Positions 1 through 29,200 of a DNA stretch of 64,000 nt are shown here, in pieces. The notes under the pieces were generated by a model. It saw nothing but the letters and a program-made list of their open reading frames with translations, was not told the DNA's origin and made no database searches. Source of the DNA: Acridotheres tristis (lineage: Eukaryota > Chordata > Aves > Passeriformes > Sturnidae); the NCBI GenBank assembly GCA_037013685.1, contig CM072884.1:100668048-100732047 (forward strand). Reading direction: 5' to 3'. How positions within the stretch are numbered: position 1 is the stretch's first letter; each line of letters opens with the position of its first letter. Position numbers and translations under genes: made by a program.

Positions 1-14832
<14,832 letters not shown>

Positions 14833-17800
14833 TAAAATAACATTAACAAAAGTCATTGCTCTGTGCTTGTGATGAGGGACAGTCTTGGTTTTATAGAGGT
14901 GTTCAAACTTTCAGTCCTTCTCTGGACTGATTTATATTCTTCAGACAGTAACTTAAGTCTCAAAGAAATACTTTAGAATTCTTGATTTTGCTGTTAAGAT
15001 GCAGGATGGACAGCATTGTTTTGTTTCCTTTATTAGAAGATGGCACTTTTGAAATGCAGTGTGGTGTTTCTTCCTTGAATAACTTGCTGCTGATGGAAAG
15101 GGAAGCAGAAGCAGTTTCCTGACTGGCTGGAAACCTTCTGTCCAGCATCTCTGTCACTGCAATATGCTAAGTGTTGTCACAGCCACTTTACTACAGGTAT
15201 TTGGAAGGCCTGATAATGGCAGGAGAACCTGTGGGAGGTGTTTGGGGTTTTTTTTGAGGTAAGAGGAGCTCTAATGCATGTAACAATTTTTAACATACAG
15301 CCCTCAGGAATGCAAATATAAATGTGAAGGTGGTGGTTCTGATGAACAGGATGCATAAGGAAAATTGCAGTCACTTGATAGTTTTTAAGTGTGTCCAAGA
15401 AATGGAGTTAGAAGATCACAACATATTTTAGATATGATAATACATTCACCCCATAGCACTTTCTGTGTATCAAGAGAATGCCATCTCTCACTGACATTTC
15501 TTTCTCAGTATATGTTAAATTCCTGACACTATGCAGTGACAAAAGCTTTTATTTTAAGGTACCATATTTTCTTTTTCTTTGGTTCCCTCTATCACATAAT
15601 AAGTCTAGTTTCCAAATTCTGTACAAAAATAAATTATGTATACAGGAACTGGAAGATTCTCAAAGCTCTGGTTTGGAAGTTAATGAGCAATGGCAAGCAT
15701 AGAATCGACAAGTATTTTTCATTTCCTTTGGATATCCATCCACAGAACACTTGAAATGTTGCCACCCAAATTCCACCAGTATCAGCTAATCCTTCTTGTG
15801 CATCATTACCATGAAAGAATCTCTCTCTGTAATGCCATTAAATCTTCAACATCTATTTGAAAGTTTAGTTGGAAGTTATTCCTTTATAAAAATAAATAAA
15901 GGTTATTCATTCTTTAGAATACAAATCAGTATTGATCTGCTAACTGGCTATGGAGTAAAATGCATGAAGTAAACAGAAAAAGCTATCTTGAACTATTGAT
16001 TTGTCCTAGGGGAAATGGAAAGGAGCCCTTCACAAAGCATTTACAGCCCTCTGCAGCTGAATGTTGCTGATGTGCCTCTGGAAGCTGGCTGCTATCATGC
16101 AGTACCAGAGTTTCTATTTAGTGGTGATGACATCCAAGTATTGTGGTGCATAGATCTTTTGCCACATAGCAGACTCAAAGGTTTTGTAATAAATTGGGCA
16201 GAACTTTCCTTCCAATCTTAAATGAACAGTACAGTGAGCAGACAAAGAATGGGGGTGTACAGATAACCCACAAGGAATTCTTATCTGCAGTAAAATTTTA
16301 TTAAGCTGTAGATAACAAATCAGACAATGAAAACATACTTTATGCTCAAATTGCATCTTAAAGATCACTAAAAAAGTGGCTGTCCTATTACAATTTCTTT
16401 TACAATCAGCAGCTACCTAGTTTTTCCCAACGATTTCAGATTATTTGTAAATTGAAGCCTCCAAATACACGTGAGTTGAGTGCAAAGGAACTGCTCTGTG
16501 AAAGAGCTGGAGGTTTTTTTTTGGTTTGGTTTGTTGTTTTTTTTTAAGTCAATGTTTTCATCATGCTAGAATATCAAGGAAAGAGAGAATACTGTGACTC
16601 TGTGCTGTGTATACCACAAGCCAGTAGATTTTCTTGAAGTAAAGAGCAGCCTCTACCACGTGGCTTTACTTGAATTTGAACCTGTAGTGCCTCAGTTGTT
16701 TGTGTAAGGTCCCCGTGCTAAAGAACACTCCACCAGGCTTATTAAGTACCTCCAGTCCCTGATTACTCATGTTGTTAAGAGTATTCACCTATTAACCTGG
16801 CTTCTATGTCCAACCATAGTTATAAATGTATCCTTATCTTCTGGATTTAAACTTCTTTTGTTACCCCATTTATCCCTCAATATAGGATTTTACAGGTTAT
16901 AATCAAATGATTTTATAGACTCCTCTTGCTTGCAAGACTTAGAATGAGCATCTTAGGTTTTTCTTCGAAGATTGTGTTTTTGCATCCTTTCCTCATTCTC
17001 ACAGTTCTTTCAAATCTTCATATCTAATCCTAAACTATCTTAAGCATCCTTTGTAAAGTATATATGCCAGCACATCATGTAAATTTCCAGGAGCTGCATG
17101 GAAAGATTACATAATCTTTTCCTGTTCACTGCTTCTCTATTTAAATTCTTAAATGACTGATTACTGTTTTTAAGCATAGCCTTGGAATGAAAGTATGTTT
17201 GTTACTTGGTTTTAGCTTTATTTCTTCTGTAATTATATTATTTCAAATCACTTTTCTGCAAGACTAATATTCCCAATCTAAAAACTTTTATCTTGCATTC
17301 TTTGTTCTTAAATACATTAGTAACATTGTATATGGTTGGTCACGTTGAAACATGTGACTGCTTGGGTATGCTTGCTGAATAATCCATGTCTCTGAAGCAA
17401 CCCTAAGTATAAAATATGTGAGAGTAAGGGCTCTAGACTCTCAAACTGGGCTCCCATGATTCCCAAGTCCATAACAAAGGAGTAGGATCTGGTGTGGGGT
17501 CTCCTTATTCTGAAATTACATTTTTAATGTGCATATTCTGTGATATAGAAAGCATGCACATTTAATTTCTTCTTTTTTTAAATTTCTATTTTCTTTTCCC
17601 TTTTGCTGAATTCCCTGGAATAAAAGCCATGGTGCTTACTCAGCAGTCAGGTTTTGTGCCGTTCACTGGTCTTTGATTCTGTGTTACCTTTATTCAGTGA
17701 TGTTTTCATTCTTTTTTGACTCCATTGACATAAATGTTAAATAATTTTGGACTAAAATGCATGCCACTACTTAATGATGAATCCCCCTTACAATTCCAGG

Positions 17801-20800
17801 ACTCCTTCCTTTTGAATTTTGCAGCCACTGACGTGAGCAGGTTGATTATCTTTTTACTGTGAAGCTTTTCTGCAGAAAAGCAGGTTTCACAATTATGCTG
17901 ACTTCAGCTCCTTCTGTTGCTTTTATATATGGCTCTACAGAAAAGAAAAATCTTTGATCAAAAAATCTACACTGCTGAATTAAATTACCACTGCAGAAAT
18001 GGTATTATTTTTTGTGCTGTAAACAAAGCAGAAAGTGTTTAAAAAATTACCATGGTAATATAGAAGGGCCTGTTTGCTCATTTGCTAAAAGCTATTCTGT
18101 AAAATGCCAGCAGATATAAATTGTTATATTCTAAACTGATTGCAAGATTGTGGCAGTCTAGCATTTTTCTGAATGTCAGGATACTAAACTTGCAAAAAAA
18201 ATCACTGTTTTCAACAGTTTTGTTTGCATTGCTGACCTGCCATTGCAATCAAAAACTCTCTGGTCAAAGGTGCATTTCAGGTGCAGCCTTGAAAAGTGAA
18301 CAGGATTTGCTTGTGTCCACTGAATACAACCAATGTGATACTGATACCATAGCAAAACAAAAACTAATTTGTGTTCTGTGTGAACTAAACATCTCTTGTA
18401 TCCTCTTCTGGTGTTTCTGAATCCTCATATACAAATTTTCTACACTGCTTTGGTTTTTTTTCCCATCCTAGAAATTTTCCGTGTTACGTTGATTTTTAGA
18501 CAAGTTGTTGTTCTTGCATTCTATTTTTCTTCCTCAGTATTGTAAAAGAAACCAACACGGAGTATTAATGTTTTTATTAAGCTGAGACAAACTATTTGAG
18601 CTGTTTGTAATCTGATGTGCAAGCAGGTGTTCAATGTGATCTATTTCTGTAGGTAGAAAACAGCACAGTTAAAATTGTCTTGAACTTTTGGGGCACAAGA
18701 GATGAAATCTTTGACATATCGTAATTTCTCAAGTTTGTTATGTTTTCTGTGTAGGAATTTTCTTGGTATGCTGTGCCTTTTGTTGAAGGAAAATAATGTG
18801 GTTATTTAGGAGGGAAATAGAGCCATGGGTCAAAAGAAGTTCAACATCACGTTAATAACTGGATCAATACACGTTTCCCTTAGCCTAAAAGCAGCAGTGC
18901 AAAGTGAAGAAAAAGCTACAGGCTGTTGTTTGTAGTAGTAAACAAAATTGCTTTTTCTTGCATAAATCCCTACTATATACAATAGGCTGTAACCTACACA
19001 AATAAACTTTAATTATTGACCTTGTTTCTTCTCCTTTCCTGCCTCCCATTATCCCTCTGCCTTTTCCAGTGTATGCTTACTTGTTCATGTGTTTTTAGCA
19101 ATACATAGTGACTTGCTTATTGTAGGAAAACTGACAGAAAAATAGCAACTTCTGCTAGTGCTGTGATAACCAGACTATTTAAAATTGTTTAATTAATTAG
19201 AGGAGTTTTCTTAGTTATTTTCTTTGCATTTGAAAATAAGATAAGTTTAGTAGTAAAATGTGCCACTTAAAGTTCATACATCTGAAACAGGTTGCTCAGG
19301 AATGAGTTGAGGAGATAAATCAAGGTTTTGAACCATTGGATTTTGCTGAATTTACATGTGTAGATATGTACACATGCACTATCTTTAATGTTCCAGTTCT
19401 ACTTTTAATAAGGGAGAAATAAAATAAAAGCTATCAGCTGGAGTTGTTGTGCTGTAAATTGAATTAAGTTGGTGCAACTTCGGCAAATTTCTTTTTTTTC
19501 CTCTTAAGCAATGTATAGCCATCCATGTGGTTGAAGTGCAGCCTGCTGACTTAATCATATAATTATCAGCAATACTTGCTGCAGTGAGCACCCACAGAGA
19601 GCCAGGCACTCTGTACTGTGGCAGGCAGGCAGCCAGGGCCAGGGGTCTGAGCAGGGTCACAGTTCCAGCTGTTCTCTCCCCAGTCCTCCCAAGGTGGCTG
19701 GGCCAGTTCAGCTCCTTGGGTTTTCCCAGCACAGCTGCTGGGGCAGCATCAGTTGGCTGCAGCAGTGATCTTGTTAGAAGTGCTTCAAGTGAAGAAGACT
19801 TGTTCATGGACCTATTGCAAAAGTCAGTTTTTAGCTAATAAAATAAATTGGAAAGGAGACTAACTTTTAGCCAAAATAACTTTTACTTAAATTATGGTGT
19901 TTCTTGCCTCATACAAACCCCTCCAGAAGAAAAATACAGGAAAATGCTTTTTAAAAGTTGAATTCAAAATGTATATTGTAGATGTTGTCAATACAGAGAA
20001 GAATTTACCAAAAAACTCATGATTTTGAAAACTTTTAAATCTTAACTCTTCTTAAGTTGTTGATTTTCCCTTACTTCTCCTGTTCTTCTCTGCAGAAAGG
20101 CTGAAAGGAAGTAAAAAATGAAAAAACTTAAACTACATAGTTTTTGATGAAAATTCTTCAAATATGCATGTATTTATAAAACCCTTTAATCGTAGTGCCC
20201 AATAAAGTAGCATTTTAAAAAGTGCAGAACATTTGCATATTAGTTTCTCGTGCGCAAGCTACCCATCAATTTATCACAAAAATCTTGTTTATAAAATTGG
20301 CATCTAAAAATCATTAAATAGTGCAGAATGATTTACCAAAAAAACAGCCCTAACAAAACTACCCCACTGAAAAACTAACAGGTTCCTATAATTGTGAATA
20401 TCACAGTATTTAAAGAATTTCTATTTGCTGAAATTTTTTTAATGGATATTTGTAAATAAACAAAAAAAATTGTCGAGAAAAAATTAAAAAGCAGTTGCAC
20501 AGATTTTAAGTAGGAGTCTGAAATTTTAAATGTCATTGTACCATTACAACAGATGGAGTTGGTACATTTTCTTCTTAAAAATGTCTGGAGTCCAACTATG
20601 GCAGTATTTAAATAACAAGGCTCCCTTTTTTCTTTTTTTTTCCTCCCTATTTTCACAATAGTCTATAGCTATACATGTAATTGCTATAGAATAAAAATCT
20701 AGCAGTTGGTGTCAAAGTCCAGTTTAATCTAAGTACATAGTGAAAACTATTTTCCAATAGTATCTCCATGATTTTTGTTAATATTTGAATTAACGTTACT

Positions 20801-22895
20801 TCTTTGCTGTAGTCTTTCATCTCCTTTTAAATATATGTATTAAAATAATACTGAAACTTGCAGACAGATTGAAGACTTATGTGCTTTAATTATCAGCAAA
20901 GGAAATCTTAAACTCTTTTTTGAAAGTGTAAGAATTATGTAATATTAAAAAAATTCAGTTGTGTTTCAGTTAAGATCCATTGGCATTTTTATATTCCCAG
21001 CTAAGAAACTGCACTGGATTGCAAGTGACTGCCCAGAAATAAAATAAATATAATTAACAGTTTTGGAAATAGTTGTGAAAAATTTCAGTCTCTAATTACC
21101 ACTGTAAGAAATGATTTTAAAAATAATTTCTTCCCTGCTTTGTTGCAAGTTAGCCCTTTACAGTAAATATAATTGTGCACACTCTAGCTTTTACTGTAAA
21201 GGTAGGAAAACACAGACCTTAACCAAAAGTAGCACATATGCTGTGGAATTTCACAAGTGAGAAAACTGTAATTTCTCATGATGTCTAGCCTTCTCAAAAA
21301 CGCTGTCTGAGGCGGGACTGTGAGTGGGCTCCTGGGTGCCTCAGTGAAGTCCAACACTCTGAGCTGCTCTGGTGCCTGAGTTTCTTCTCAAGTACTTGTA
21401 TGTTGCTGAAGCTCCAGCAGATCTTGGCTGGTAAAAGCCAAGCACTTGGATATCCCTCTCTGGAGGTGACTGGAGCATTTGAGACATTTACATCTTTATT
21501 CTCTAGGCAATACTGATCACATCTTAGTTTTTGTAGCCTTAGGGGGTTGTTTGGCCTGTTTTAGGACTTAAACTCTTTTCTGTCTTTTCAATCGGTGAGG
21601 ATGTAATGAGGAAATAAGGCTAGGTAAAGGTAACTAGGTCCACATGTGTGAAAATAGAAGAAACTCACTGCATTGCAGTAGAAACTGAGCTGAAGAGGCT
21701 TATGAAGTTATAGAATAATCTGATTTGGAGTTATTTTAAAAGCCTCAAAGTCTATTCAAAGGCAAAAGTGCTAGTTAAACATTTCATATAATGCAATGCA
21801 GAGAAGCAAATGCAATTGTACTCTGAAGGCATCATGAGCTTGTATCCATTTCTCATCAGGCTAATCTACTATAGTTCAGGTATAGACAGCCCTTTGCTCT
21901 GAGAGACATTTAGAAAGAACAATGCTTAAAAAATTCAGTAAGGGAAAAGTAGGATAAGGAAAAGAAACATAATAGGAAATTTTTACCTATTGCCTTCATG
22001 AGTCTGGAACACCATCATGTCTCACAGCCACACTGGCCATGGGCAGCTCTGGGTGCCTGCACATTGGCATGTGTGGGGTTTTATTCAGTTGGATACTTGT
22101 GGGTTTGTATACGTGATTCAGACAGGAGAGCAGCATGTCTCACATTCTCAGGTTGGGATAGTGGTTCCAGGACTTGGCTAGCTTCTACATGCCCAAAAGA
22201 AACCATCTAAACAATACTGTATGTATCCTTTCATTTGAATGCAGAACTTCACAAATGTAACAGACACAAAATAAGTGATAAAAATAGTATTCATGTTGTT
22301 AAAATCTGTGTAGGACCTTCATCTAGGTCATAAGTGAACTGTAGCATATCAAACAAACAATACAGTAAACCAGATCACCAATAAGCAAAATATGCCTTTA
22401 ATGTAACAATTGGAAAATGATTGGCATAGCCATAAAATTATTGTGGTCAAAGGTGATTTTTGCTATTCCATCTGAGTTTGGCAAAAATTTGGTTCAAAAC
22501 AAATCTACATTTCTGAGAGCAAAAGCAAGAGAGAACAGCATATAAATTCCTTGGTAATGGAATATGGGTTTATATTATTTTTAGACTAGTGCAATCAACA
22601 TAGAGGAATAGATGGGCCTCCTGGGTCTAGTCCTCTGCTGTTGCAGTTAATCTCTTTCACTTAATCCTATTCAGATCTGTATTACATGCAAATGTGGTAT
22701 GAATTGCTGTTACCAATGATGGGACCAGTAAAAGGTGATAAACTGGGTGAATGGGTAGCCAGTTGTCATAATTCCAAGTAAAATGTTGGACAGAGGGGAG
22801 GAAAGATGCCAGCAAGAGAAAAGCATCTAATGAATTTGCTACAGAAAAACAAAACCCAGATGCCTCAGAAACCAGCATAAACTGGATAGGATAGT

Positions 22896-23095
22896 AGGAT
22901 AATTCAGTCTGGGAGCAACCTCAGGGGGGTGTGTGCTCTGGTCTTTGGCTCAAAGCAGGGCTGGCTCTGAGGTCAGACAAGGCTTCTCAGGGCTTTGCCC
23001 AGCTGGATGTTGAACACCTCCTGAGATGGAGACTGAATGAACTCCCAGTCAACCTGCAGCACTGCTTGTCTGTCCTCATGGCAAAAAAGTTGGAG
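22896..23095 (-). mobile_element. CR1 LINE fragment, antisense to the gene
   Basis: On the + strand the text runs AATTCAGTCTGGGAGCAACC, CTCAAAGCAGGGCTGGCTCT, GAGGTCAGACAAGGCTTCTC, AGGGCTTTGCCCAGCTGGAT and TGTCCTCATGGCAAAAAAGT. This is the reverse complement of the CR1 3' region, which reads in that direction roughly as 'ctcaaagcagggctggccctgaggtcag...gggctttgtccagctgg...gtcctcatggtgaaaaagt'. The copy is 5'-truncated, carries many substitutions and has no coding capacity. The borders are approximate. Confidence 0.88.
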
Positions 23096-23429
23096 ATGAA
23101 CAGCAAAACAGGTATTTTGGCAATAGCTGAGTGGATAGCAGCTTGCCTGGATTTAAGGCATAGATTCTGTTGTTTCATTGCTGCTTGGCTAAAACCATCT
23201 TGGGAATGTGCCTCAGTAATCTCACATCTGCTTTCCCGGTTCTAGACTCTCAGTCCTTTGAACTCAAGACTGATGAGAGTAGATGTGCATATGCAGCTTT
23301 TATATTTAAGTTCTGTTTAAGCATATATTTTGTGAAACAGTAATACTTAGTCTCTTCAGGAGGGAGTGCTAAGTTCTTCTAATTATATGGAATAATATCT
23401 GCATTGTTCTTGAGTTATATTATTCCTGT

Positions 23430-23503
23430 CACATATTAGAGAATATTTTCATTTCTGTATTGTTTTCACATATTAGAGAATATTTTCATTTCTGTATTGT
23501 TTC
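23430..23503. repeat. 37 bp tandem duplication, two copies
   Basis: A unit starting CACATATTAGAGAATATTTT and ending GTATTGTTT occurs at 23430-23466 and again at 23467-23503. The copies differ only at the last base. The near-perfect identity points to a recent duplication, or to an assembly or sequencing artefact. It lies deep in the 17.9 kb intron, away from the splice sites. Confidence 0.95.
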
Positions 23504-25949
23504 TCTTTGAAAGAAATAGTTAATACCATTAATTTGCTCTTATTAGGGAAGTGGTTGCCCAAATGAAATGTGAAGGTATTGAATATGGGAGACTTTACAT
23601 GTAATTTTATATACTCTCTGATCTTTACTAAAATCCAGAGTTAATTATTGCAGCAAAGCAAAATCCTCTAGAGATGAGGTAAGATTGGTTTAGGACCATC
23701 ATGAAGTGGGAGTCTTTTGTGGAAATCTTTTGTTCAAACTTTCTCTATTACCTTCTTTTGCATTGTGACCATGAGGGGGAAAAATGGCCTATCATAATTT
23801 CTTTCCATGGCAACGCTGGGGAATTCTGTAAAAATGAGAGTTACTGTAAAGGTCATTTAGTCCAGCTCTTCCAGTCTAGATTTATTCCTTACTGCATAGA
23901 ACATAATGGTCTAAAAGTGTAATTTTATATGGTCTAGAGATGTAGATCTATACATGAATAAATCTCTCAGCTAAGAACATTTCCTGATTTCCTTTCACAT
24001 CCCCATTCTATTTTATTCTGTTACTTATTTCATAGAATCATTCCTTTTTGTATCCTGCTTTTATTACCTGATAAAGGACCCTTGCCTTTGTAGGTATTAG
24101 CATTGTTTGTACATCAGCAAGCTACATTACCTGTAGCTGGTACAACCACAGTAGCACAGGGGTTTTTTTTATTAATGTAAAATTAGTGATTTAGTTTCTC
24201 AGTTATTCCCCTTTGATAAAGAAGAGATTAAGTGCAGCACATTTTAGCAGAGAAGTTTGTCAGGTGTTGCTCAGGGGGGACTCAGCATGAGTTACCACTG
24301 CAATATGGTGAGGAGTGTCACATCCAGGAAAACTTTGATCTAGGGCCTGACTTCTCTCCTTGCTCTTTTCCTTTCTGCACAAGGGAAAGGGAGATACCAG
24401 GACTTGAATGCATCTAACCTAGGACACTGACTGGCATGTGTCATGAAATTTGGCATTCTAAAAAACTTGTACTGAGTGGTAGAAATGTTGTTTGAATAAA
24501 TGGAGCACCTATGCCTGTTTCAGAGTGTCATATTATCGAAATGCTTTGACAAAGAGCTCCATTTTTTCTGAACAAGAGATTTTTTCCAAGTTGTGGTTTG
24601 GACTCCACAGCAGTCTCTGCCCCATTCCTCTGCCCCACTTACACAGTGGTGGCCCCTTGAGCCCATTGCTAACACACAATATGGGAGATTGTATGGTTCC
24701 ACCTGGGGGGAAAATGGCTCTTTGCAGCACTGCAGCTCCTGACTGAAGCTGTTTTATTGGGTGTTTCTGTTTCACTGGAGAGAAGTGCTTGTTGCTTAGC
24801 ACCTGATCCCTGACTCTGCCAATCCATCTCTGCTGCTGTGCTGTGGAGGAAAAAGTAACCTGGTATTTTTCATAAAGCAATAACTGCTTTTTGTCCACTT
24901 CTCAAGTATATCCCTTTGCTTTCAGATTAACCTAAGTAGATAGTATTTCCAGCACTACAGAATTCTGGCTTTAGAATGATGTGTAAAACTTCTTGTAAGC
25001 TGGTTTGCACCCATAAGGTTGCCATGGCCAGCTCAGAATTAAAAAGACCTAATGTTATCTTTCCTCACCTTCTGCAAAGGGCTCCTTCATCTTATGCTTA
25101 AAGGAAATTTAACTCAATTCCAGCAAGTAATGAGACTTTTATCCTGGAATGAACTGTTCTTTTGCTGCCTTATTTCGTAAGGGCAGTGGAAGTGTTTGGT
25201 ATGAATTTTAACAGAATATATAATTCCTAATGTATAGAAACTCTTTCCTTTTCTTTCCCCTGAAAACTTCCCCTCTGTTGAAAGCCAGAAGGAGTTTCCT
25301 TTTTCTTTCAACAAAGCATATTATGTCCAAGTGCTAGCAGAGAAGAATTTGCAATAGTGTATCTTCCTGAAAGCAGAAATCTGTTTTCTCGAAGCACCTA
25401 CATCCTCTGCACTTTTTTCTGTCACACAGGCAGAGCAGTATGACAGAGATGATGCTGAGGGGCACGGTCGGAAGTGCTGCTCACTCCTCCTGCAGAAGGA
25501 GGTGTGTGTGCTCCTTGCCATAAGCAAGCACCAAGGTGTTGTAGCGGGCATGGGACTTTCATTCTAGGCTGATGATTTTTCCTCCACAAAGACTATGGTC
25601 TTGATGCAAGATGTTGTTAATGCCCTGGGGTGACATCTGTTGTACAACAGTTTGTTTTCTTCTGAGAAGGTCCAAGATTGGCTCCATATTGTGCCACAGA
25701 CCACCTCTCTAATCCAATGATAGATCAAAAATAAGTTTCTTAAGATAGTCTTGTTGTTTTGATGTTTAGATAAGCATACAAGGAAAGTCTACCTTCCCTA
25801 TGAATAACACAGAAATTTTCTAAGCAAGCCAAGATTTTGCTGGAGGAAATTGCAAAGTTTGATACCTGCTGGAGGGGCATAGAAGCAGGGCACAAGTATC
25901 CATGAGGCTTCTCAAATGCTTTTGGGATGACTTGTCTCAGACAGCTGTG

Positions 25950-26200
25950 AGAAGACAAAAGACAATGGTCAAAAATGGAAATACAGGAAATTCCATCTAA
26001 ACATCAGAAGAAAGATACTTTCACTGTGAAGATGATTCACCTGGAACAGGTTGCTCCTGTAAAATTCCATGGAGTTTATGGAGTCTCCATCTTGGAGATA
26101 CTAAAAACCCAACTGGACACAGCCCTGAACAACCTTCTCTGCTTGAGTCTGCTTTGAGCAACAAGGCTGGATAAAATGATCTCCAGGGCTGACTTCCTGC
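25950..26200 (+). mobile_element. CR1 LINE fragment, sense orientation
   Basis: Recognisable CR1 3' blocks occur in order: AGACAATGGTCAAAAATGGA, ACAGGAAATTCCATCTAAAC, CTTTCACTGTGAAGATGATT, CCTGGAACAGGTTGCTCCTG, TGGAGTCTCCATCTTGGAGA, ACTGGACACAGCCCTGAACA and TAAAATGATCTCCAGGGCTG. These parallel the bird CR1 order (ggcaatgg, ggaagttccatctgaac, actgtgagggtgac, ggaacaggttgcc, gagtctcc, ctggacac, gatgacctccagaggtc). The copy is diverged and lacks a clear terminal ATTCTATG repeat. The 60-codon open frame at 25975-26157 is just this repeat. Confidence 0.88.
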
Positions 26201-29200
26201 CTCAGTTGTTTTGTGGTTTTTCTGACTGATCCATTCTCCTCAGTATGAGGTTAAACTGGGAACTGATGAGGAGTAGAAATCAAAATATAGGGTTAAATAC
26301 TGTTCTGCAACAGGTGATAGTTCAGTTTCTATTTTCCTTCTTAAATGGGTGCACTTGAAACACACAGTGATGGAGCAACTGATGCATCTTGAACTTCTGC
26401 CATTAAAGGATATATAGTTTTTGAATCCTCCCTTTCTCTCCTGGATTTCTTACTGTCAATAAAAAGCAGTGTGGGAGGTACCAAAATTACATGTTCAAAG
26501 TAGATGTAGAGCAGAAGAATGATCTCAGAATAAATTATTCTGATGAATAGCACTTGGCTGGTTTAACTTTTTATTCTCATTTGCTTCAGGCAGCTATGAC
26601 ACTGCTGCAGTCCTTGTTATGTCAGTCAAAAAGACTGGGGGAATATGAGAACTCTCATTTAAAGTTAATGTTGTCCAGGAGTTTTACTGCTTTGGTATTT
26701 CAGTTAAAGAGCCCTGTGGCTTAATGGCCAAGTAGGAAAATCTTTCCCTGGCGGTGGAATGCAGCACCACTGTATATTATTGTTCCAAATAGCCAGAAGA
26801 TTTAAAAAATAATTTTATTTTTGCATTCGTTATGTAACAACTTTGCACAAAATATTTGAACTAGCTTCTGCAACTGTTAAGTTGTATCCATCTACTGTAA
26901 CGTTTGCTTCAGAGCCCCCCCTCAAATGATAAGAAAACATTTAGAGATGGGAGAATGAATAAGAATCCCTGAGTAGAAGAGCTGTGCTTGCTATAACAAT
27001 TCAGACCATTGTAGTTCTGCCCTTAGCTAGGCTATTCTTCTTGGATAAGCAGATACAGGAGCAGATGTATGAAAAGAATAGACATCTTTGATATTATCAA
27101 CCCTTGTAGACTATGTGATAAGGAGACCATCCTGCACAGCTCATATAGCCATTGCTCACCTCAGAGGAAGATAAAAAGCTGGCAGCTTCAAAATCTCAGC
27201 CTACCTTTTTTACAGTAAAAAACTCTTAAGGCACATGCACACTGTTTCTTTCTCCTTGTGATCATTAACAAAATGCAAGAATGAAAATCTGCTGCTGGTT
27301 GGCAGGAGGTTTCAGACTTTCTGATCTGACAGAGGTCTTCCCTCATCATATCTTAGTAACAGTCCTTGAAAATTTATTGTCCACAAACATCCATGAAAAT
27401 AATTAGTACTGTCTGCTATAAGCTCTTAATGGAGATTAAACAAGATGGTAAACAAAAAAAGATTTTGGCAAAATCCTGTGTTGTGAGTACCCTAAAGCAT
27501 GCAATGTTAATACTGATGTAGAGTGTGACATATCTAAATAGGTTTGCATTTTCCCCCTTTTCAGTCTTTCTAGCTCTGAAATTTTGGATCTCAGCATACC
27601 AAATGCAGAGGAATGTATATGTGGTATATCAAAACTGTGAAAATAGAACATTGCCAGTGTTCTCAAAGCACTGAGAACTATCTCTCAAAGTGAGAGATCA
27701 ATGATATAATTGGCAGAACCAGCTTTCATTTTTTTCCCAGATACTGGCTTTTCCATCTGTAGCAGAAAGTTCCAGTAATCAGATGTGTTACAAGCTACCC
27801 TGCTGAAACTAGGGAAAGCTATCTTACGGTGACAGAGGGAAACTGTCTGCCTGTAAACAGTTCTTTAGTGTCCAAACTTGCAGCTTGAGAAAAATTGGAT
27901 TTGACCCGAGCTCTAAGTAAAGCTATAAAGATATGTGCCATTTTCCCTTCCAATCAGACTGAGCTCAAATTTCAGCAGAAGAATTGGATATTATTTTTTC
28001 CGTAACCTGGTTTTTTTCTTCCAGCTTTTTTTTAAAATGAGTGAGTGAAAATCTCTGAAGAATAGTGGAGAAACAAAAAAGCGTCTGAATGAGAATTTTA
28101 GGAGCTGTCCAATTTAGTACTAGTTGCTATGGCCAATCTGTTCCTTCAGAGAATCTTCAGTTGTGGTCTTTTTTTGGTAGACCTACAAATTCTGTAACCA
28201 TGAAGAAGTTTATATAACTATTAGAATATATTTGTTTTTTGGACATGGGTATAATGTTCTGTTGGGCACAACTATCTAATTTGTATTAGATCTTGGAAAA
28301 ACTCTAAGGAACAGCTTGACCCCAAATCTTTAGACATGTTCCTCAGACTCCTGAAGTTTGTCAAAATAACAATTCTTCTCAAATGTGTGATTTCAATAAC
28401 CAGTCTATTTTTTTCTACTTTTTTGGGGCTATCAACTGGAATAGAAGTTTTCTAACTTTCATCATAATAGTTTTATCAAACATGGTCCTCTTCTGATAGC
28501 AGTTTCACTTAGTATTGAAAGATGAGTTTATTAAGTTTCCTATTTGGCATGAAACAAATAAATTAATTGAAACTTAATTTCACACTTTAATTTAAATACA
28601 TTTTTCCAAATAGAGAGCTATGAGATTACTACTAAATAAGTTAATAATAAATACATTTTCAGGCTTCTGAACATTAATGACTAACTTTCAATCTTGTTTC
28701 CCTTCAGAGCAAAATAGAACAGTCACAGGACTAACCAATAATAAATAGTTTCTTTGAGGAGACAAACTCTGAGAACGAGACAAAAACATGATAGTCTCAT
28801 TTCTTGAAAATATTGTGTTATACATACAAAGATGCTGGTTTGGGATTGTGTGCATGCAGATAGTATTGATTATACCACCTATACAGGATAATTTTCTTGC
28901 TAAAGAGCAAGTACAATTACAGGCCAGTGGATCTCTTTGGAGCCTCCACCTGCAAGTTTTTTACCATGTAGCTGCATTGCTGTAATTGCTATAATCCTTA
29001 AAGGCTTGCCCTGGGGCAGGTTGCTCTTTACAGGTGTGCAGTCTGCTGGCCTTTTGGAACTCTGTCAATCATTTTAAAGACTGTTAAGGTAAATACAACC
29101 CACACAGGAAGTCTGGTTGGTAATGAACAGTTGCAGGAAGACAGGAACTGTTATGGCTCTTCCCTGCACAATGATATCTCCATTGGCTCATAGAATTTGC

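Noticed and set aside
23820..24050. Possible further CR1 scraps (AAAGGTCATTTAGTCCAGCT and TCATAGAATCATTCC)
   Set aside because: Each match is about 15-20 bases and they are separated by unrelated sequence, so chance similarity cannot be excluded by eye.
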